In this document: positions 1 through 9,473 of the stretch, piece by piece | How the letters are laid out: each line of letters opens with the position of its first letter | How positions within the stretch are numbered: position 1 is the first letter of the stretch | Assembly: GCF_036245865.1 (NCBI RefSeq) | Contig: NZ_BTTW01000004.1 | Location: forward strand, 682,001-746,000 | Reading direction: 5' to 3' | Length of the DNA stretch: 64,000 nt | DNA from: Corallococcus caeni | GTDB taxonomy: Bacteria; Myxococcota; Myxococcia; Myxococcales; Myxococcaceae | Notes under the pieces: generated by a model | Seen by the model: only the letters and a program-made list of their open reading frames with translations | Told to the model about the DNA's origin: nothing | Database searches by the model: none | Position numbers and translations under genes: made by a program

Positions 1-795
1 CGTCAGCATCATGACCGACGTGCGGTCCAGGGACGGCGCGGTCACGAACGCGCGGGCCAGTTGCTCCCGATGCGCGGGGAACAGGTGCGGTGGGGCATGG
101 CTCCTGGGGTCGTAGAACCAGAGGTCCGCATCGGACGCGGGCACCAAGCCGTACAAGCCATCCCACCGTGTCGCGGGATGCTCGGCCGCGAGCACCTGCC
201 AGTCCGTGAGCGCTGCCTGCACTCCTGCCTCCCCGCGGCCCGCGGCTCGCGCCACGATGGCTTGCTCCTGCGTCACCCGGAAGCGGGTCACCGCTCGCCG
301 GTAGGCCGCGAGTTCGTCATCGCTCTCCGGGTAGCGCGTCCCGTACGACAGCGCGACGGTCCGCCAGAGCCCACCTTCTCGCTTGAGGAACGCAATGACC
401 GCCTGGCCGGGCTCGTAATGGGGAGGTGCCGGGCAGAGGTAGCTTCCGTTGAAGTACACCTTGAGCTGCTCGTCCGGGCGCGCCTGCCCGCGCCACACCT
501 CGCGAACGCGCAGGTACGCGACCTCACTGTCATCCCACCGGTCGCGCTCCCGCTTCTCCTCGGGCGACTTCGGCGGAAGCAGGTCCATGACCTTCTCCAC
601 GTCCGCCCACACCACGAGCTCCGCCGTCTCCGTCAGCTCCCAGAGCGTCCACGGCGCGATGGGGAAGGCCTCCGCGCGGGGGAGGGGGAGGAGCACCCCG
701 GCCAGCACCAGCGTCAGGAGCAGCCCGGCCCACGGACGAGGGCGGGCGATGCGACGACGTGTGCCACGGCGGGACCACGCTTCTGCCTCACGCAT
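1..795 (-). CDS. Secreted hypothetical protein, 3' end beyond window
   Basis: The frame is open from an ATG at 795 to the window edge (265 codons, no stop), so the C-terminus is missing. The N-terminus has an arginine-rich stretch followed by a hydrophobic segment (about residues 26-41) ending in RAEAFP, which looks like a Tat-independent signal peptide or signal anchor. The remainder is a mixed alpha/beta sequence with motifs WDDSEVAYLRVREVWRG and YEPGQAVIAFLKRE, resembling the small beta-rich domains common in myxobacterial exported proteins. I do not recognise a family. No catalytic motif is visible. It lies downstream of tRNA-Gly and its terminator on the same strand, so it probably has its own promoter. 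Confidence 0.7.
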   Translation of the reverse strand, partial: MREAEAWSRRGTRRRIARPRPWAGLLLTLVLAGVLLPLPRAEAFPIAPWTLWELTETAELVVWADVEKVMDLLPPKSPEEKRERDRWDDSEVAYLRVREVWRGQARPDEQLKVYFNGSYLCPAPPHYEPGQAVIAFLKREGGLWRTVALSYGTRYPESDDELAAYRRAVTRFRVTQEQAIVARAAGRGEAGVQAALTDWQVLAAEHPATRWDGLYGLVPASDADLWFYDPRSHAPPHLFPAHREQLARAFVTAPSLDRTSVMMLT

Positions 796-854
796 GGGGC
801 TCCTCTCGCTTGACCCGGAGAGTCTTCCAGAATCGCAGGGCCCCGGAAACACGA

Positions 855-887
855 AGGCCGCTGGTTCCGGGAAGGAACCAGCGGCCT
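855..887 (-). terminator. Terminator of tRNA-Gly
   Basis: A perfect 14-bp inverted repeat (855-868 pairs with 874-887) encloses a 5-base GGGAA loop. It lies 13 bases past the 3' end of the tRNA on the minus strand and is followed by a short T-containing run. The length and position fit an intrinsic terminator of the tRNA transcript. Confidence 0.75.
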
Positions 888-899
888 GTGTCTCTTCAG

Positions 900-972
900 A
901 GCGGCGGAAGGGATTCGAACCCTCGACCCCGAGCTTGGGAAGCTCGTGCTCTACCAACTGAGCTACCACCGC
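900..972 (-). tRNA. tRNA-Gly (anticodon CCC)
   Basis: The minus strand reads as a complete 73-base tRNA. The acceptor stem GCGGUGG pairs with CCGCCGC (one U-G pair), the D arm contains AGCUCAGUUGGUAGAGC, the anticodon loop is UUCCCAA with CCC at positions 34-36, and the T arm contains GGUUCGAAUCC. The discriminator base is U73, as expected for glycine. CCA is not encoded. The base-paired stems and the conserved T loop make this certain; glycine follows from the CCC anticodon. Confidence 0.97.
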
Positions 973-1035
973 GTGCGACGTGCGAAGCAGGGCCCAAAGT
1001 AGGGGCGGGGCCCTGCCTTGTCAATCAGAAGTCGG

Positions 1036-2982
1036 CTACTCCCCCTCCTCGACTGTCAGCTGGTAGGAGTCCTGAAAGTTCGCTTCGCGGTTCTTCGCGT
1101 CGCGGACTTCGAAGACGTAGACGCCGGGCTCGGCGCTGTAGCGGATGGTCTCCGGCTGGTCACCCTTCGCGCGGTCGGACGTCTGCACCAGCGTCAGCTT
1201 CCCGTCCGGCTGCAGCCGGTGCAGGTACAGCCCCACGTCCACCTTCAGGATGCCCAGCAGCGTCGCGGTGATGGCCGTGCGCACCGGCCGGTCGGACAGG
1301 TCCACCCGGTAGTAGTCCACGTCCTTCGCCGGGTACACCGTGCCTCGCACCGCCTTGCCCAGGGTCAGGTCCTGCGCGCGGTCGGACGTGTTGTTGGGCT
1401 CGCGCTCCTGGCTGCCGTCGTCCGGCACCGTCGTCACGCTGATGCGGTAGGGCTGGTCCGCGTTCTCGAAGTCCTTCACGAACTTGCCGTTCACCTTGCG
1501 GAACGACCCCTCCACCCGGAAGTAGCAGGTGCCGCTGCACGCGACGTTGTTGAGCCGCTCCGGCTCCTTCAGCGCCCCGTCGTTGGCCTTGAGCAGCACT
1601 GTCTCCTTCAGCCCGTCTCCCTGCGGCGGCTCCACCATCGACAGCGTCAGGTCCAACCGCTCCACGCCCGACAGCTCCACCTTCGCCAGCACCGGCTCGC
1701 GCGCCGTCAGCACGTAGTTGTCCACGTCCGACTTCGGCGACAGGAAGCCCTCGCGATAGCCCGCGCCCGTCAGCGGCGTGGCCTTGAGCAGCTCGTCGTT
1801 GGGCTCCAGCTCCGCGTGCGCCCCCGCCTCCTCCTGGGACACCGTCAGCGTGTACGGCACCTGCGCGTTGTAGGTGCGCCGCTGCGCCTTGCCCGTCCCC
1901 GTCCAGCCGCCCTTCACCACCACGTAGACCACCCGGTCCGTGGCCCTCACGCCGATGTTGCGCAGGGCGAGCGGCTCGCCCTCCTTGCCCTGCAGCGTGA
2001 ACAGCGGCGCCTCCGCGGCGGACAGCACGGACACCTCCGGCCGCACGCCCTCCACGGCGGACAGCTCGATCTTCAGCGCCACCGAAGGCACCTCGGGCTC
2101 GGGCGGCGGACCCGCGTCCACCGCCTGGGCCGCCACCGCCCCGCCCAGCTCCCCGGGCGCCGTGGGCATCGCGTTCTCCGGCGGATGCGCGGGCGGCTCT
2201 CCACCCCCGAACGTGCCCTCCGGAGTGGGGGAGGGCGCCCCGTTGTCGTCGATGACCGGCGTCTCGTCCGGCACGGACGGCGGCGGAACGGCCGCGGGCG
2301 TTGAACCCGGGGCCGCGGGCGCCGTGCCCGGAGCGGGCGCGCCGCTGTCCTGGGCCGCTGGCACCTCCTCGGGCGTGCCGGGACCGGCCAGCTCCACCCG
2401 GTACCAGTCCTCATCCCCCGAGTGCCCCAGGAACGCCGTCACCGTCTGCCCCAGCGGCAGCGCGGCGGCGTCCACGGCGCGGTCGTTGGGCTCGCGCTCC
2501 TCGCCGTCGTTGGGCTGGCGGTACTTCACCTCCAGCGTGTACGCCCCGCCCATGCCCTTGCGCGCGGGCGACACCACCAGCCAGCGCTCCTGCTCGACGT
2601 AGAGGTTCGGAAGGCGCTCGCCCTTGCCCTCGCCCTCGCTGTTGACCCCCACCAGCCGGTTGCGGTCCTGGTCATAGACGTCCAGCTTCACGTCCCCGCC
2701 GGGCAGGCCCGTCACCGTCACGTCCGCGATGCGCGGGGTGCCGGGGGCCAGCCGGTACCAGTCTTCATCCAGCTTGTTGGGCTCCGCCGCCAGCCCTCCC
2801 GTCACCACGCTGTCGCGCGTGATGGCCAGCGCCTGGTCGGGCCGCTCGTTGGGCTCCTTCTCCGTGAGGGCGGAGGGGCCCGTCTCCACCGCGCCCGCGT
2901 CCGGCGCTTCCGCCGGCACGTCCTTCTTGCACGCGGCCACCCCCAGCAGCCCCAAGACACAGACCCAGCCCCAACGTCGCAT
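1036..2982 (-). CDS. Lipoprotein with four PPC-like domains
   Basis: A 648-residue exported protein. The start at 2982 is preceded by GAGGAAG and begins MRRWGWVCVLGLLGVAACKK, a lipoprotein signal with lipobox VAAC. After it come four repeats of roughly 120-160 residues, each opening with E-x-EPN and later D-x-D-W/Y-Y-R, the signature of bacterial pre-peptidase C-terminal (PPC) beta domains. The second repeat is split by about 95 residues of proline/alanine-rich low-complexity sequence. PPC domains normally sit at the C-terminus of secreted proteases. Here no protease domain is present, so the protein is probably a surface adhesin or binding protein. It is divergent from the gene at 3164. Confidence 0.88.
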   Translation of the reverse strand: MRRWGWVCVLGLLGVAACKKDVPAEAPDAGAVETGPSALTEKEPNERPDQALAITRDSVVTGGLAAEPNKLDEDWYRLAPGTPRIADVTVTGLPGGDVKLDVYDQDRNRLVGVNSEGEGKGERLPNLYVEQERWLVVSPARKGMGGAYTLEVKYRQPNDGEEREPNDRAVDAAALPLGQTVTAFLGHSGDEDWYRVELAGPGTPEEVPAAQDSGAPAPGTAPAAPGSTPAAVPPPSVPDETPVIDDNGAPSPTPEGTFGGGEPPAHPPENAMPTAPGELGGAVAAQAVDAGPPPEPEVPSVALKIELSAVEGVRPEVSVLSAAEAPLFTLQGKEGEPLALRNIGVRATDRVVYVVVKGGWTGTGKAQRRTYNAQVPYTLTVSQEEAGAHAELEPNDELLKATPLTGAGYREGFLSPKSDVDNYVLTAREPVLAKVELSGVERLDLTLSMVEPPQGDGLKETVLLKANDGALKEPERLNNVACSGTCYFRVEGSFRKVNGKFVKDFENADQPYRISVTTVPDDGSQEREPNNTSDRAQDLTLGKAVRGTVYPAKDVDYYRVDLSDRPVRTAITATLLGILKVDVGLYLHRLQPDGKLTLVQTSDRAKGDQPETIRYSAEPGVYVFEVRDAKNREANFQDSYQLTVEEGE

Positions 2983-3163
2983 CACGTCTTCCTCCTCGGT
3001 CGGTCCGCCTTGTCGGCCTGGGCGTGTCCGGGTGTCAAGCACCCCCAACCCCCGGCGGGCCGCTTTCATCCGCGCCCTCCGGACGTCGCCTGGAGAACGC
3101 CCTGTCCGGCCGTGACGGAAGGGACACACCCGGACTGGAGCCTCGGGGTAGGGACGATCCAAG

Positions 3164-4018
3164 ATGCGCCCCATGCGACGCCTGTCCCTGGCCTCCCTGC
3201 TGCTCGTGTCCCCGTCCGTCCTCGCCGCCGTGCCCGCCGCGCCCGGCTATGCCCAGGCGGAGGCCTGGGCGGAGAAGGAGGCGCGCCCGGACCACTACGT
3301 GCCCCTCAACCTGCTGGACGGCCGGGACACCACCGCCTGGTGCGCGGAAGGGGAGAAGCCCGCCCACGTCTTCATCGGCTTCAAGGAGCCCGTCACCCTG
3401 GACGAGGTGCGCGTCTACACGGGCGACGGCACGTCCCGCGACGCCTTCAAGGCCAACGGCCGCGTGCGCAAGTTCACCCTCACCAGCGTGGACGCGTCCC
3501 GCAGCGTCACCGTGCAGGACAAGCGCGGCCTGCAGGCCGTGCCCCTGTCCCAGCCGCTCTTCGGCGCGCGCTTCGTCCTGGAGGTGGCCGACCGCTTCCC
3601 TGGCACCAAGGAGGACGCCCCGGTGTGCCTCACGGACGTCGTCCTCTACTCGGGCGGCAAGCCCCTCAACGGGCCCGCGCTCGCCACCCGCTACAAGTAC
3701 GACGCGCGCGTGGCCCCGCTCGTGGGCACGTGGTTCGGCGGCCACGAGGGCGCGCCGGAGCGCTTCCTCTCCTTCTTCGTGGACGGCACCTGGCGCTTCT
3801 CCCTGGAGCCCCTGGAGACGCCCGAGCCCACCACCGTCGTCAGCGGCACCTACACCGTGTCCGGCAACCGGGTGACGCTGGACATCCCCAAGAAGGGCAA
3901 GGTGTCCGCCCGCTTCGAGCGCACCCCGGCCGGCGAGGGGCCGAAGGCGGCCGCCGCGCTGTCGCTGGACGGGACGCTCCCCGAGGAGTGGGGGAGCAGC
4001 TTCCGCAGCCAACCGTGA
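3164..4018 (+). CDS. Secreted discoidin-like (NADase-type glycan-binding) protein
   Basis: A 284-residue protein with an N-terminal signal peptide (hydrophobic to about residue 21, SVLAAVPAA). Residues about 45-165 contain NLLDGRDTTAWCAEG, IGFKEPVTLDEVRVYTG and FVLEVADRFPG, the pattern of F5/8-type-C-like domains called NADase-type glycan-binding domain in myxobacterial proteins. The C-terminal about 100 residues (LVGTWFGG, SGTYTVSGNRVTLD) look like a small lipocalin-like beta domain that reads as a response to mass or ligand. A second ATG nine bases downstream (3173) is an equally good start. It faces the zinc-ribbon gene and shares a terminator with it. Confidence 0.8.
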   Translation: MRPMRRLSLASLLLVSPSVLAAVPAAPGYAQAEAWAEKEARPDHYVPLNLLDGRDTTAWCAEGEKPAHVFIGFKEPVTLDEVRVYTGDGTSRDAFKANGRVRKFTLTSVDASRSVTVQDKRGLQAVPLSQPLFGARFVLEVADRFPGTKEDAPVCLTDVVLYSGGKPLNGPALATRYKYDARVAPLVGTWFGGHEGAPERFLSFFVDGTWRFSLEPLETPEPTTVVSGTYTVSGNRVTLDIPKKGKVSARFERTPAGEGPKAAAALSLDGTLPEEWGSSFRSQP

Positions 4019-4022
4019 AGGC

Positions 4023-4048
4023 GCCCGGGCCGACGTGAGGGCCCGGGC
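4023..4048. terminator. Bidirectional terminator between convergent genes
   Basis: A 9-bp perfect GC-rich inverted repeat (4023-4031 with 4040-4048) with an 8-base loop lies in the 36-base gap between the convergent stops at 4018 and 4055. There is no long T tract on either side, so it is inferred from position and stem strength. Confidence 0.55.
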
Positions 4049-4054
4049 CGTGGC

Positions 4055-4447
4055 CTAGATGGCGGCCTTGGCCTTCTGCTTGCCGCTGAAGGCGCGGAAG
4101 AACTCGATGATCTTCTTCTCCGCCGCGGCGGTGTCGGTCGCGTCAGCGAACTCCGACTCCAGGAAGATGCCCCCGCACGACTCGCAGGTGTCGAACTGCA
4201 GGGGGTGATGCCGGTCCCCGCCAACGTAGCGGACGAGGTCCACCTGGCAGTCGGGGCACTGGCCCGTCAGGGCGTCGGCGTCCATCTTGCCGCCCTGTCC
4301 CTCCAGGCCGGGAAGATTGTTGTGGAGGAGGATCCGGTTCAGATCCGCGACGTTGACCCACAAACCGCCACACTCTCTACATTCCCGCAACGTCTCGTGA
4401 TCCCCTTCGAGATCAGTCATTTCGGCGTTGCAACCGGGGCAATTCAT
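4055..4447 (-). CDS. Zinc-ribbon (TFIIB-type zf) protein
   Basis: A 130-residue soluble protein with two CxxC-type zinc ribbons: MNCPGCNAEM with ECRECGGLW near the N-terminus, and QCPDCQVD with TCESCGGIFLE in the middle. This is the pattern of the zf-TFIIB family. The C-terminus is charged and helical (EKKIIEFFRAF). The start at 4447 is chosen because the first Cys pair follows at once and the upstream frame has no conserved character. The function in bacteria is not established; nucleic-acid or protein binding is the usual guess. It follows murA by about 150 bases, with its own candidate promoter and a 5' hairpin. Confidence 0.82.
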   Translation of the reverse strand: MNCPGCNAEMTDLEGDHETLRECRECGGLWVNVADLNRILLHNNLPGLEGQGGKMDADALTGQCPDCQVDLVRYVGGDRHHPLQFDTCESCGGIFLESEFADATDTAAAEKKIIEFFRAFSGKQKAKAAI

Positions 4448-4470
4448 GGGGCGGCTCGTTCTCCTGAAGG

Positions 4471-4491
4471 GGGGAGCACTGGGTGCTCCCC
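4471..4491. other. Hairpin in 5' leader of the zinc-ribbon gene
   Basis: GGGGAGCA (4471-4478) pairs with TGCTCCCC (4484-4491) around a 5-base loop. It lies between the candidate transcription start (about 4497) and the ATG at 4447, and also downstream of murA. It could end murA transcripts or shape the leader of the zinc-ribbon mRNA. Confidence 0.5.
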
Positions 4492-4503
4492 GGTGAATGG
4501 AGA

Positions 4504-4533
4504 ATGATAGGTCGCACAAAAATTGGGATGCAA
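4504..4533 (-). promoter_or_regulatory. Candidate promoter of the zinc-ribbon gene
   Basis: On the minus strand TTGCAT (4528-4533) is followed after 18 bases by TATCAT (4504-4509). The -10 box matches the consensus at five of six positions while the -35 is weak. The stretch is unusually AT-rich for this genome. Confidence 0.45.
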
Positions 4534-4595
4534 CCCGTGCCGCTGCTTCTGTTGGCAACGCGCCGTCTACCGGCCCCCTGGGCTCAGGCGGGCGC

Positions 4596-5867
<1,272 letters not shown>

Positions 5868-5920
5868 GTCTCTCCCGTGCCTTCTTGCGGTGCTGCTGCG
5901 GGGCCGCACGCCCGTGGCCT

Positions 5921-6784
5921 TCAGGCCGCGGGCTGTGTCCCGAACGCCATGCGTTCACGCCGCTCCAGGTCCTTCTCCACGCGCGCGTCCACGTACCCCG
6001 CGGCGCGCAGGAGCTCCAGGACGGCGCTGCCCTGGGTCTCGCCCATCTCCAATGCAAGCAGGCCGCCAGGCTCCAGCACCCGCCGGGCGCCCTGAATCAC
6101 GCGCCGGAGCGCGGTGAGCCCGTCCGGCCCGCCGTCCAGCGCCAGCCGGGGCTCGCGCCGCACCTCGGCGGACAGCCCGGCGATGTCGCCCGAGTCGATG
6201 TACGGCGGGTTCGACACCACCACCCTGAACGTCTCGCCCGGGGGGAGGGGAGCGAAGAGGTCGCCCTCCAGCACGCTCACGCGCTCGGCCACGCCCAGGG
6301 CCTGCGCGTTCTCACGGGCCAGCGCGCACGCGTCCTTCGACAGGTCCGTGGCCAGCACCGTCGCCTGGGGCCGCTCCGCCGCCACGCTGATGGCGATGCA
6401 GCCGGAGCCCGTGCACACGTCCAGCACGCGGCTGGGAGCGTCCTTCGGCACCGAGTGCAGCACCGCCTCCACCAGCAGCTCCGTCTCCGGCCGGGGGATG
6501 AGCACGCGCGCGTCCACCTTGAACGGGCGGTTGTAGAACTCCTTCGCGCCCGTCAGGTAGTTCGTGGGCTCGCCCGCCATCCTGCGCTCGATGAGCGCCT
6601 TGAAGGCGGCCAGCTCGTCTTTCGACAGCGGCCGGTCCAGGTCGACGTACAGGCGCACGCGGCCCGTCTTGAGCACGTGCGCGAGCAGGATCTCCGTCGT
6701 GAGCCGGGGCGCGTCCACCCCGCGCTTCTCGAAGTGCCCCGTCGTCCAGGTGAGGATCCGGCGGATGGTCCAGACGTCGCTCAT
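5921..6784 (-). CDS. prmC: Release factor glutamine methyltransferase
   Basis: A 287-residue enzyme that N5-methylates the glutamine of the GGQ motif in class I release factors, using S-adenosylmethionine. The SAM-binding motif [11 protein letters not shown] lies at about 122-132 and the catalytic SNPPYIDSG at 191-199, with the usual N-terminal helical recognition domain. The start ATG at 6784 overlaps the prfA stop by four bases (ATGA), so translation is coupled to that of its substrate, prfA. A much longer frame in this register extends upstream through prfA but is a shadow. Confidence 0.96.
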   Translation of the reverse strand: MSDVWTIRRILTWTTGHFEKRGVDAPRLTTEILLAHVLKTGRVRLYVDLDRPLSKDELAAFKALIERRMAGEPTNYLTGAKEFYNRPFKVDARVLIPRPETELLVEAVLHSVPKDAPSRVLDVCTGSGCIAISVAAERPQATVLATDLSKDACALARENAQALGVAERVSVLEGDLFAPLPPGETFRVVVSNPPYIDSGDIAGLSAEVRREPRLALDGGPDGLTALRRVIQGARRVLEPGGLLALEMGETQGSAVLELLRAAGYVDARVEKDLERRERMAFGTQPAA

Positions 6785-7872
6785 GATTCGCTGGGGGGCC
6801 GCCCGCCGCCCGTCTGCGCCTTGAGGGCCTCCGCCTGGTAGTGCGTGCGGCAGGCCGTGATCACCTCGTCCACGTTGCCCACCATGATGGCCGGCAGGTT
6901 GTGCACGGTGAGGCCGATGCGGTGGTCGGTGAGCCGGTCCTGCGGGAAGTTGTACGTGCGGATCTTCTCGCTGCGGTCGCCCGTGCCCACCTGGCCGCGG
7001 CGCATGGAGTCGCGCTCGTTGCGGATGCGCTCCTGCTCCATGTCGTAGAGCTTCGCGCGCAGCATGCGCAGTGCCATGGCGCGGTTCTTCCCCTGGCTCT
7101 TCTCCTGCTGGCACTTCACCACGATGCCGGACGGCTTGTGGATGAGGCGCACCGCGGAGTCCGTGGTGTTGACGCTCTGGCCGCCGGCGCCCGTGGAGCG
7201 CATCACCTGCATCTCGATGTCCGCCGGGTTGATCTGCACGTCCACGTCCTCCGCCTCCGGCATCACCGACACGGTGATGGTGGAGGTGTGGATGCGGCCC
7301 TGCGTCTCCGTGGCCGGCACGCGCTGGACGCGGTGCACGCCGGACTCGTACTTCAGGTTGCTGAACACCGCGTCGCCGGACAGCGTCACCGTGGCGTCCT
7401 TCACGCCGCCGGCGTTGCCCGCGCTCATGTCCAGGATGTCCGCCTTCCAGCCCCGGCGGTCCGCGTAGCGCAGGTACATCTGCATGACCTCTTCGGCGAA
7501 GAGGGCCGCCTCGTCGCCGCCCGCGCCCGCGCGGATCTCCAGGATGACGTTCTTCTCGTCATTGGGGTCCTTGGGCAGCAGGAGGACTTTCAGCGACGAC
7601 TCCAGCTCCTCGCGCTGCGCCTTCAGGCCGGGCAGGGCCTCCTTGGCGTAGGCCTTCTCGTCGGGGTCGGCGCTGGACAGCCACGCCTCCACCTCGTTGA
7701 GGTCCGCCAGCACCTTGCGGTAGCCGCGGAACGTCTCCACGAGCTTCTCCAGCGCGGCGCGCTCCTTGGACACCTTCTGGAGCTTCGCCGTGTCGGCGAG
7801 GATATCGGGGTTCGACAGGTCGGCCGTGAGCCGCTCGAAGCGGCGCTCGACCTCTTCCAATTTGTCAATCAT
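6781..7872 (-). CDS. prfA: Peptide chain release factor 1
   Basis: A 363-residue class I release factor that reads UAA and UAG and triggers peptide release on the ribosome. The GGQ motif is at 230-232 ([16 protein letters not shown]) and the stop-codon discriminator Pro-Ala-Thr at 186-188 in [12 protein letters not shown], which identifies RF1 rather than RF2. The start is MIDKLEEV at 7872; fifteen upstream in-frame residues are dispensable. It is followed by prmC with a 4-base overlap and lies divergent from a small basic protein gene. Confidence 0.96.
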   Translation of the reverse strand: MIDKLEEVERRFERLTADLSNPDILADTAKLQKVSKERAALEKLVETFRGYRKVLADLNEVEAWLSSADPDEKAYAKEALPGLKAQREELESSLKVLLLPKDPNDEKNVILEIRAGAGGDEAALFAEEVMQMYLRYADRRGWKADILDMSAGNAGGVKDATVTLSGDAVFSNLKYESGVHRVQRVPATETQGRIHTSTITVSVMPEAEDVDVQINPADIEMQVMRSTGAGGQSVNTTDSAVRLIHKPSGIVVKCQQEKSQGKNRAMALRMLRAKLYDMEQERIRNERDSMRRGQVGTGDRSEKIRTYNFPQDRLTDHRIGLTVHNLPAIMVGNVDEVITACRTHYQAEALKAQTGGGRPPSES

Positions 7873-8026
7873 GCGTGGTTCCCGGGGCGTCTTGCCCCTT
7901 TGGGCGCCCCGTGGCAAGGGCCCAGGGCGTCAAGGAAAACCTTGGCCGTGCGGGCAGTGGCATGTAAGAACGGCCCCCGTCGCCGCCCGGTGCGGCTCGA
8001 ATCACGCTCAACACGGAGTCCTTCAC

Positions 8027-8146
8027 ATGGCCGCACAGAAGGGGAATCGTTCCAAGAAGAAGCTGAAGAACCGCGCCAAGACCCGGAAGGCGCAGCTGAA
8101 GCGCCGCCGCACGCGCTTCAAGCGCGGCCAGCGCAACAACAAGTAG
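8027..8146 (+). CDS. 39-residue very basic small protein
   Basis: A short frame with ATG at 8027 and GGAG nine bases upstream. The product of 39 residues starts MAAQKGNRSKKK and ends RFKRGQRNNK. Lys plus Arg make up close to half the residues, and acidic residues are absent. The composition and the KNRAKTRKAQ and KRRRTRFKR clusters resemble ribosome-associated or RNA-binding small proteins, but I cannot assign it to a known ribosomal protein. It is divergent from prfA, which encourages a translation-related role by context only. The coding sequence is followed by a hairpin shared with the opposite gene. Confidence 0.72.
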   Translation: MAAQKGNRSKKKLKNRAKTRKAQLKRRRTRFKRGQRNNK

Positions 8147-8155
8147 TCCCGGAAG

Positions 8156-9412
8156 CTACTGCCCCCCTCTCACACTGGAGGAGGGGGGCGGTGGGCTCCC
8201 TGCTCCCCCCGCTTCCAACGCCGGGAGCATCCGCTCGAGCCCCTGTGTCCCCTGCGACGCGGTGCGCAGCAGCGTCATCACCCCTTCGGCCTCGGCACCC
8301 GTCACGGGCACCGGCTGGACGGGGAACTCGGGGTAGCGGTCGGTCCTGAGGGGCAGCACGTCACTGGAGAGGTAACCCGTGGAGTCGAAGCGCGCCCGCC
8401 ACAGGACGCTGCGCTTGTCCCGGGGGTTCCAGTTCCCACCGAACACGAAGTTGCCCAGCGAGTAGACCACCGGCCTGCCCTGGTACAGCTCCATGGACTG
8501 GAGCACGTGCGGGTGGCTGCCCAGCACCCCCGCCGCGCCCGCGTCGATGGCCGCGTGAGCCAGGCGCACCTGGTACGGCTCCGGGGTGGTGTTGCCCTCG
8601 ATGCCCCAGTGGAAGAAGGGCAGCACCAGGTCCGCCTGGGCCTTCGCCGCCGCGATGTCCTCGCGCAGCATCCGCTCCATCACCTCCACGTCGGAGAAGT
8701 GCCCGGCCACGCCCGGCGTGGTGTCCGTGGCGTAGACCTGGGGCGGCTCGATGTTGCGCGTGCCCAGGAAGAAGTAGCCCAGGAACGCGACCTTCAGGCC
8801 CCCCACGGTGACGACGGCCGGGCGGCGCGCCTCCGCCAGGTTGCGTCCCGCGCCGAAGAAGGGGATGCGCGCGGCCTCCAGCGACGTGAGCGTGTCCAGG
8901 AGCCCCTGCGCGCCGTAGTCCATCATGTGGTTGTTGGCCAGGCTCACCACGCCCACGCGCCCCGCGGTGAGCACGTTCACCAGCTCCGGCCGCGCGCGGA
9001 AGTTGAAGTTCTTGGGCAGCTTCTCCGTGCTGTCCGTGTACGGGCACTCCAGGTTCACGACGAACAGGTCGCCGGAGTCCACGATGGGCCGCACCTCGCG
9101 GAAGCCGTACGCGAACATCTCCTCGCGCGTCCGCCCCTTGGCCACCTGGTCGTCGAAGTACTCTTCGTAGTGGTGGCCCACCGTCACGTCGCCGCCCACC
9201 ACCAGCGTCACCGGGCGGGCGGGGGCTGGAGCGGCCGCCTGAGGGGTGGGGTGTCCGGTTTCGGACCCGGGCGGAGGGGCTGACGGGGCCTCGCGCGGCG
9301 GGCCTTCCGTGGTGCCGGAGGGCTCCATTCCCGGGGGCGGGGCCGTGGGCGTCACGGGGCGGGGATGACAGGCGGAAAGCGACAGCAGGAGCAGCAGGGC
9401 GGCGTGGCGCAT
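8156..9412 (-). CDS. CapA-family lipoprotein (PGA synthesis-type)
   Basis: A 418-residue exported lipoprotein with lipobox SLSAC in the first 16 residues, then a proline-rich linker to about residue 65. The catalytic-type domain carries VVGGDVTVGHHY, FVVNLECPYT, VSLANNHMMDYG, FFHWGIEGN, GSHPHVLQSMEL and YSLGNFVFGG. These are the conserved metal-site motifs of the CapA (PGA_cap) metallophosphatase-like fold seen in poly-gamma-glutamate capsule proteins. No capB/capC neighbours are present, so a capsule role is not supported here; a periplasmic hydrolase is a fair alternative. ATG at 9412 is preferred over a TTG two codons upstream. Confidence 0.88.
   Translation of the reverse strand: MRHAALLLLLSLSACHPRPVTPTAPPPGMEPSGTTEGPPREAPSAPPPGSETGHPTPQAAAPAPARPVTLVVGGDVTVGHHYEEYFDDQVAKGRTREEMFAYGFREVRPIVDSGDLFVVNLECPYTDSTEKLPKNFNFRARPELVNVLTAGRVGVVSLANNHMMDYGAQGLLDTLTSLEAARIPFFGAGRNLAEARRPAVVTVGGLKVAFLGYFFLGTRNIEPPQVYATDTTPGVAGHFSDVEVMERMLREDIAAAKAQADLVLPFFHWGIEGNTTPEPYQVRLAHAAIDAGAAGVLGSHPHVLQSMELYQGRPVVYSLGNFVFGGNWNPRDKRSVLWRARFDSTGYLSSDVLPLRTDRYPEFPVQPVPVTGAEAEGVMTLLRTASQGTQGLERMLPALEAGGAGSPPPPSSSVRGGQ
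8161..8189. terminator. Possible bidirectional terminator hairpin
   Basis: GCCCCCCTC (8161-8169) pairs with GAGGGGGGC (8181-8189) across an 11-base loop, 14 bases past the small basic gene stop. It lies inside the last codons of the opposite CapA gene. No T tract follows, so the call rests on stem and position. Confidence 0.4.
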
Positions 9413-9473
9413 GGGCAAGGGGAAACTCTACCTTGCACGGGGAAACGCGCGACGCGTAGATTGCCGCGCGCTC

